64,000 nt of DNA. Source: an uncultured Oscillospiraceae bacterium. Lineage in GTDB: Bacteria; Bacillota; Clostridia; Oscillospirales; Oscillospiraceae. Both the position numbers and the translations under genes were made by a program. Of the stretch, positions 60,190 to 64,000 are shown one piece after another. The notes under the pieces were generated by a model, which was given only the letters and a program-made list of their open reading frames with translations, was not told the origin of the DNA and did no database searches. Numbering within the stretch: position 1 is the stretch's first letter; each line of letters begins with the position of its first letter. The DNA is taken from NCBI GenBank assembly GCA_934591815.1, contig CAKTPV010000005.1, forward strand, positions 1-64,000. The letters run 5' to 3'.

Positions 60190-61297
60190 AGTCGTCTCCT
60201 TTCATGGGCAGCGTCACCGTAAAGCACGCGCCGCCCTCTTTTTTATTCTCTCCCCGGATGGTCCCGCCGTGGGCCTGCACCACCGTGCGGCAGACGGACA
60301 GGCCGATGCCCATGCTGCGGCGGCCGTCGGCGGTGCGGTCGCTGCGGGCCGCGCCATCAAACAGCTTGCCCAGCAGGTAGACCGGGATGCCTCTGCCGTT
60401 GTCGGACACGGTGAACACCGCGTCCTCCCCCTCCTGTGTCAGGGCGATGTCGATGCGGCTGGTGCCGCCGTGGATCACGGCGTTTTCCATCAGGTTCACC
60501 AGCACCTGCTCGATGAGCAGCGGGTCCATGGGTACCATCATCAGCTCCTCCGGCACAGAGACGCGCACCTCCACATCGGGGTAGTGCTTGTGGGTCTTGG
60601 CCACGGCGCTGCCGATGACCTCCTCCGCCGCCTCCGGCGCCTTTTTCACCCGCGCCTCCTCGGAGTTGATGCGGGTGATGGACAGTAAGTTCTCCACGAT
60701 GCGGATGAGCCACTGGGCGTCCTCATTGGTGGAGCGCAGCAGCTGGAGCCGCTGCTCCTGCGTCAGCTCCTTGTCCTGCTCCAGCAGAACGTTGGTGGCG
60801 CCCACGATGCCGGTCAGCGGTGTGCGGATGTCATGGGACACGGCCCGCAGCAGATCGGCGTACATCTTCTCCCGCTCCGCCTCCCGGCGGGCCGCCTCCG
60901 TCTGCTTGGCGCGGCTGGTAACAGCCGCCGTCAGTACGGAGATCGTCAGCATCACCAGAAACGTCAGAGGGAAGCCGGTGAGGGTAAAGCTGATATGCCA
61001 GTAGGGATAGGTGAAGATATAGTCCACGCTGAACACACCCGCCACGGCGGTGATGATGCCCAGCAGATAGCCGTTGGTCCAGTAGGCCGTCAGGAACACG
61101 TCCAGGAAAAAGATCACCGCCACATAGGTGGTGTCCTGATGCTGGTCAATGTTTCGCAGGAACAGGCACAGCAGCACCGCCGCCAGATACAGGCTGAACG
61201 CGATAGCCAGATCCAGCGCGGAATACGACAACCCCTGCGTAATAGAGGCCCGCTCCCGCTTTTTATGGCTGCGGAGCTTCGCCCAGTAGGCGTCCAT
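60179..61297 (-). CDS. KdpD-like sensor kinase without KdpD/Usp sensor domains
   Basis: A 372-residue kinase. It begins with a DUF4118 four-helix membrane module (about 28-128), as in the KdpD core, followed by HisKA with H155 (AVSHDIRTPLTG) and an HATPase domain with NLMENAVIHGG, DNGRGIP and GIGLSVC. The cytoplasmic KdpD and Usp domains of about 400 residues are absent. The ATG at 61297 follows a G-rich ribosome site; an ATG ten codons earlier lacks one. Confidence 0.93.
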   Translation of the reverse strand: MDAYWAKLRSHKKRERASITQGLSYSALDLAIAFSLYLAAVLLCLFLRNIDQHQDTTYVAVIFFLDVFLTAYWTNGYLLGIITAVAGVFSVDYIFTYPYWHISFTLTGFPLTFLVMLTISVLTAAVTSRAKQTEAARREAEREKMYADLLRAVSHDIRTPLTGIVGATNVLLEQDKELTQEQRLQLLRSTNEDAQWLIRIVENLLSITRINSEEARVKKAPEAAEEVIGSAVAKTHKHYPDVEVRVSVPEELMMVPMDPLLIEQVLVNLMENAVIHGGTSRIDIALTQEGEDAVFTVSDNGRGIPVYLLGKLFDGAARSDRTADGRRSMGIGLSVCRTVVQAHGGTIRGENKKEGGACFTVTLPMKGDDYED

Positions 61298-61333
61298 GTC
61301 CACAGGCCCCCCCTTCTTTATAAGCATGCTGCT

Positions 61334-61339
61334 ATTGTA
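61334..61339 (-). promoter_or_regulatory. -10 of the KdpDE-like operon promoter
   Basis: TACAAT on the minus strand; the -35 position reads GCTTTC and is not consensus-like, as expected for an activated promoter. Three phased repeats lie over it. Confidence 0.6.
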
Positions 61340-61350
61340 GCATACTTTCG

Positions 61351-61378
61351 CGTTAAGAAAGCGCTAAGATACCGTTAA
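61351..61378 (-). promoter_or_regulatory. Three 11-bp-phased TTARCG repeats (response-regulator box)
   Basis: On the minus strand TTAACG, TTAGCG and TTAACG occur at exactly 11-bp spacing (plus 61373-61378, 61362-61367, 61351-61356). This layout is typical for OmpR/PhoB-class regulators, which bind direct repeats of one helical turn. They cover the weak -35 of the operon, suggesting autoregulation. Confidence 0.65.
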
Positions 61379-61401
61379 GAACAGCTTTTCTTCCACTCAT
61401 C

Positions 61402-61430
61402 TTGACAAGTGGTGCGCGGATTTGTTATTT
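61402..61430 (+). promoter_or_regulatory. Promoter of the GlpA-like operon
   Basis: TTGACA (61402-61407), a 17-bp spacer and TTATTT (61425-61430); it diverges from the KdpDE-like promoter. Confidence 0.65.
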
Positions 61431-61498
61431 TATAAAGTTGTATAAGAGAACGTTGCAGGGAGAGGCTGCCCTCCCCCTTCAGGAAAGAGGTTTGAACG

Positions 61499-62932
61499 AT
61501 GTATGATGCTGTGATCGTGGGCGGCGGCGCTGTTGGCTGCGCCGTGGCCCGCTGGCTCAGCCGCTATCAGCTGCGTATCTGTCTGGTGGAGCGTAGCGAG
61601 GATGTATGTACAGGCACCAGCAAGGCCAACTCCGCCATCTGCCACGCCGGGTTCGACGCGCCCATCGGCTCTGCCAAGGCCCGGTTCAATGTGGCTGGCT
61701 CCCAGATGATGGAGGCGCTGTCCCACCAGCTGGATTTCCCCTACCGCCGGTGCGGCGCGCTGGTGCTGTGCTTTGACGAGGCCGATGTCCCCCGTCTGGA
61801 GGAACTGAAATCCCGCGGAGAGCGCAACGGCGTGGAGGGTCTGGCGGTGCTGGGCCGCGAGGCGCTGCGCCGTCAGGAGCCCCGGGTCGCGCCGGAGGCT
61901 GTGGCCGCGCTGTACGCGCCTACCAGCGCCATTATCTGCCCCTTCGGCATGACCATCGCACTGGCGGAGAACGCCGCTGCCAATGGCTGCGAGTTCCGCT
62001 TCAACACGGAGGTGCAGCGCATCTGCCGGGAGGACGATCATTTCCTGCTGGAAACGGCGCAGGGCGTACTGGAGAGCCGGGTGGTCATCTCCGCCGCCGG
62101 CGTCCACGGCGACACGCTCCACAACCAGCTGTGTGAGACGAAGCTGACCATCGTTCCCCGCCGGGGCGAATACTGCCTGCTGGATCGGCGGGACGGCGAG
62201 CTGGTGCAGCACACCATCTTCCAGCTCCCCTCCGCCATGGGCAAGGGCGTGCTGGTATCCCCCACTGTCCACGGCAACCTGCTGGTGGGCCCCACGGCGG
62301 AGGATCAGGACGATAAGGACTTCACCGCCACCACAGCGGCAGGTCTGCGCCGTGTGACGGAGACGGCGGCGCGCAGCGTGCCGAACCTCCCCATGCGGGA
62401 CGTCATCACCAGCTTTGCCGGGCTTCGCGCCCATCTGGTGGGCGGCGACGACGACTTCATCGTAGGCGAGAGCGCCGACGGCTTTTTCGAGGCCGTGGGC
62501 ATCGAGTCGCCGGGTCTGTCCTCCGCTCCCGCCATCGGGCAGTATCTGGCGGAGCTGGCTGCCGAAAAGCTGGGCGCAGCGGAGAAGGACGACTTCATCC
62601 CGGAGCGGCAGGACATCCCCCGCCCCCGTGAGATGGACTTCGCCGCCCGACAGGCGCTGATCGAAAAGGACCCGAGCTATGCCACAGTGGTCTGCCGGTG
62701 CGAGCAGATCACGGAGGGCGAGATCCGGGAGGCCATCCGCCGGGGCGCCCGGTCGCTGGACGGCGTAAAGCGGCGGGTCAGAGCCGGTATGGGCCGGTGT
62801 CAGGGCGGCTTCTGCTCCCCTCGCACGCTGGAGCTGCTCCACGAGGAGCTGGGCATTCCCATGACCGAGCTGACCAAGAGCGGCGGCGACAGCCGCCTGC
62901 TGGCAGGCCGCACCAAGGAGGTGCTTTCATGA
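61499..62932 (+). CDS. GlpA-like FAD-dependent dehydrogenase with BFD [2Fe-2S] domain
   Basis: A 477-residue flavoprotein similar to anaerobic glycerol-3-phosphate dehydrogenase subunit A. The FAD fold is VGGGAVGCAVARWLSRY at the N-terminus, with TSKANSAICHAGFDA following. The C-terminal bacterioferritin-ferredoxin-like domain supplies cysteines C399, C401, C434 and C439 for an iron-sulfur cluster. It overlaps the next flavoprotein gene by 4 nt. In related bacteria these two are followed by a small DUF1667 gene, which would lie beyond the window. Other hydroxyacid substrates are possible. Confidence 0.88.
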   Translation: MYDAVIVGGGAVGCAVARWLSRYQLRICLVERSEDVCTGTSKANSAICHAGFDAPIGSAKARFNVAGSQMMEALSHQLDFPYRRCGALVLCFDEADVPRLEELKSRGERNGVEGLAVLGREALRRQEPRVAPEAVAALYAPTSAIICPFGMTIALAENAAANGCEFRFNTEVQRICREDDHFLLETAQGVLESRVVISAAGVHGDTLHNQLCETKLTIVPRRGEYCLLDRRDGELVQHTIFQLPSAMGKGVLVSPTVHGNLLVGPTAEDQDDKDFTATTAAGLRRVTETAARSVPNLPMRDVITSFAGLRAHLVGGDDDFIVGESADGFFEAVGIESPGLSSAPAIGQYLAELAAEKLGAAEKDDFIPERQDIPRPREMDFAARQALIEKDPSYATVVCRCEQITEGEIREAIRRGARSLDGVKRRVRAGMGRCQGGFCSPRTLELLHEELGIPMTELTKSGGDSRLLAGRTKEVLS

Positions 62933-64000
62933 AAACCGTACAACTGGCCATCATCGGCGGCGGTCCCGCCGGTCTGGCCGCAGCCGCAGCCGCCTACGAC
63001 GCGGGTCTGCGGGATATCCTCATTCTGGAGCGCAGCGGCGAGCTGGGCGGCATCCTGAACCAGTGCATCCACGCGGGCTTTGGCCTGCACACCTTTCATC
63101 AGGAGCTGACCGGCCCGGAGTATGCCCAGCGCTACATCGACGCCGTGCAGGAGCGGAACATCCCCGCGTGGACGGACTGCATGGTGCTGGACGTTTCGCC
63201 GGAGAAGGTGCTGACCGTCACGGGACGCAGCGTGGGCCTGCAGCAGATCAAGGCGCAGGCGGTGGTGCTGGCCATGGGCTGCCGTGAGCGGCCCCGGGGC
63301 GCGCTGAATATCGCCGGTACGCGGCCCGCCGGTATCTGGTCGGCCGGTACCGCCCAGCGCATGGTGAACATGGAGGGCTATCTGCCCGGACGGCAGGTGG
63401 TGATCCTCGGCTCCGGCGACATCGGCCTCATCATGGCGCGCCGCATGACGCTGGAGGGCGCTGAGGTCAAGGCCGTGGCGGAGGTCATGCCCTATTCCGG
63501 CGGTCTGAAGCGCAACATCGTCCAGTGTCTGGACGATTTCGATATCCCCCTGTACCTGTCCACCACGGTGGTGGAGATCCACGGGCAGGAGCATCTCACC
63601 GGCGTGACGCTGGCGCAGGTGGACGACCGCCGCCTGCCCGTCGCCGGGACGGAGCGGTACATCCCCTGCGACACACTGCTTTTGAGCGTGGGCCTGCTGC
63701 CGGAGAATGAGCTGACCCGTCAGGCAGGTGCGGTGCTGGACGCCGTCACCGGCGGCCCGGCGGTGGACGAGACACTGGCCACCTCCCTGCCCGGCGTGTT
63801 CGCCTGCGGCAACGTGCTGCACGTCCACGATCTGGTGGACTTCGTCTCTCAGGAGGCGGCGGCAGCGGGACGCAGCGCCGCCCGGTATGTGCTGGAGGGT
63901 GTCAAGGACAGCGAGAGCATCCGTCTGGAGGGCAAAAACGGCGTGCGCTATACGGTACCCCAGACCCTGCATCGCGGCGGCGCGCCGGTAACGGTGCGCT
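62929..64000 (+). CDS. NAD(P)/FAD-dependent oxidoreductase, partial at right edge
   Basis: At least 357 codons are present and the frame is open at the window end. The FAD motif is IIGGGPAGLAAAAAYDAG near residue 8, followed by ILERSGELGGILNQC; a second dinucleotide fold is VILGSGDIGLIMARRM, and GVFACGNVLHVHDLVDFVSQE is the C-terminal flavin region. It is a pyridine-nucleotide-disulfide-reductase-type protein paired with GlpA-like proteins in Firmicutes, probably passing electrons for glycerol-3-phosphate or a similar substrate. The ATG lies within the previous stop codon (ATGA). Confidence 0.9.
   Translation, partial: MKTVQLAIIGGGPAGLAAAAAAYDAGLRDILILERSGELGGILNQCIHAGFGLHTFHQELTGPEYAQRYIDAVQERNIPAWTDCMVLDVSPEKVLTVTGRSVGLQQIKAQAVVLAMGCRERPRGALNIAGTRPAGIWSAGTAQRMVNMEGYLPGRQVVILGSGDIGLIMARRMTLEGAEVKAVAEVMPYSGGLKRNIVQCLDDFDIPLYLSTTVVEIHGQEHLTGVTLAQVDDRRLPVAGTERYIPCDTLLLSVGLLPENELTRQAGAVLDAVTGGPAVDETLATSLPGVFACGNVLHVHDLVDFVSQEAAAAGRSAARYVLEGVKDSESIRLEGKNGVRYTVPQTLHRGGAPVTVR

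Noticed and set aside
59482..61297. A complete Kdp potassium-transport locus
   Set aside because: Only the two-component genes are present; neighbours are an SNF symporter and flavoproteins, with no kdpA, kdpB or kdpC.

Overview
The window is a GC-rich, densely packed stretch of chromosome from an anaerobic, endospore-forming Clostridium relative, most likely in the Oscillospiraceae/Oscillospirales. The evidence is the Gram-positive gene orders (yqfC-yqfD-phoH-ybeY-era-yqzL-recO; trmN6-like/rsmI/abrB; DUF1934-argS), sporulation genes (spmA, spmB, yqfC, yqfD, ylbJ), strong Shine-Dalgarno sites, a T-box leader, and anaerobic traits (reverse rubrerythrin, 2[4Fe-4S] ferredoxin, GlpA-type flavoprotein). 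No phage, insertion sequence, CRISPR array, rRNA or tRNA gene was found. The content is mostly core genome with a few accessory loci.

Layout. 1-3.5 kb, minus: the 5' end of an unknown gene running off the left edge, a secreted serpin lipoprotein, and cysS behind a cysteine T-box. 3.5-9.1 kb, minus: an operon DUF1385-prmC-recA-recX-rimO-pgsA whose promoter overlaps a LexA/DinR-like box. 9.1-13.8 kb, minus: an FG-GAP-like lipoprotein with a two-component system, then a zinc-ribbon/Ig-like membrane protein. 13.9-18.98 kb, mostly plus: udk-ydcF-like, a mini-ferredoxin, trmN6-like-rsmI facing abrB, and spmA-spmB. 19-22 kb, minus: murI-DUF1934-argS. 22.2-30.8 kb: a small conserved protein, an FAD dehydrogenase, thyA-folA-recG, and uvrC followed by a pyruvate-kinase-like gene.

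30.8-39.9 kb, minus: HPr, then mutS2, recO, yqzL, era, ybeY, phoH, yqfD and yqfC, with divergent ylbJ. The era-yqzL junction carries a 460-bp non-coding insert with strong inverted repeats. 40-46.8 kb, minus: a nucleoside uptake and salvage locus (deoC-deoD, a BMP lipoprotein, an ATPase and two permeases). 47-51.8 kb: rubrerythrin, truA, a LysE exporter divergent from an HxlR regulator, an MgtC protein and an orphan solute-binding lipoprotein. 51.9-53.4 kb: an amino-acid racemase and a small membrane protein. 53.6-59.2 kb, minus: two nearly identical tandem NhaC antiporters and an SNF-family symporter. 59.5-61.3 kb: a KdpDE-like two-component system without kdpFABC, with three 11-bp-phased repeats at its promoter. 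61.5-64 kb, plus: a GlpA-like flavoprotein and a second flavoprotein cut by the window edge.

I did not see a clearly novel multi-gene system. The observations most worth following are regulatory or small: the SOS-like box controlling the whole recA operon, the HxlR palindrome in a divergent promoter, the phased KdpE-type repeats, the divergent sporulation promoters within an inverted repeat, the unannotated yqzL-like and ferredoxin genes, the pyruvate-kinase-like barrel lacking its C-terminal domain, and the era-yqzL insert.
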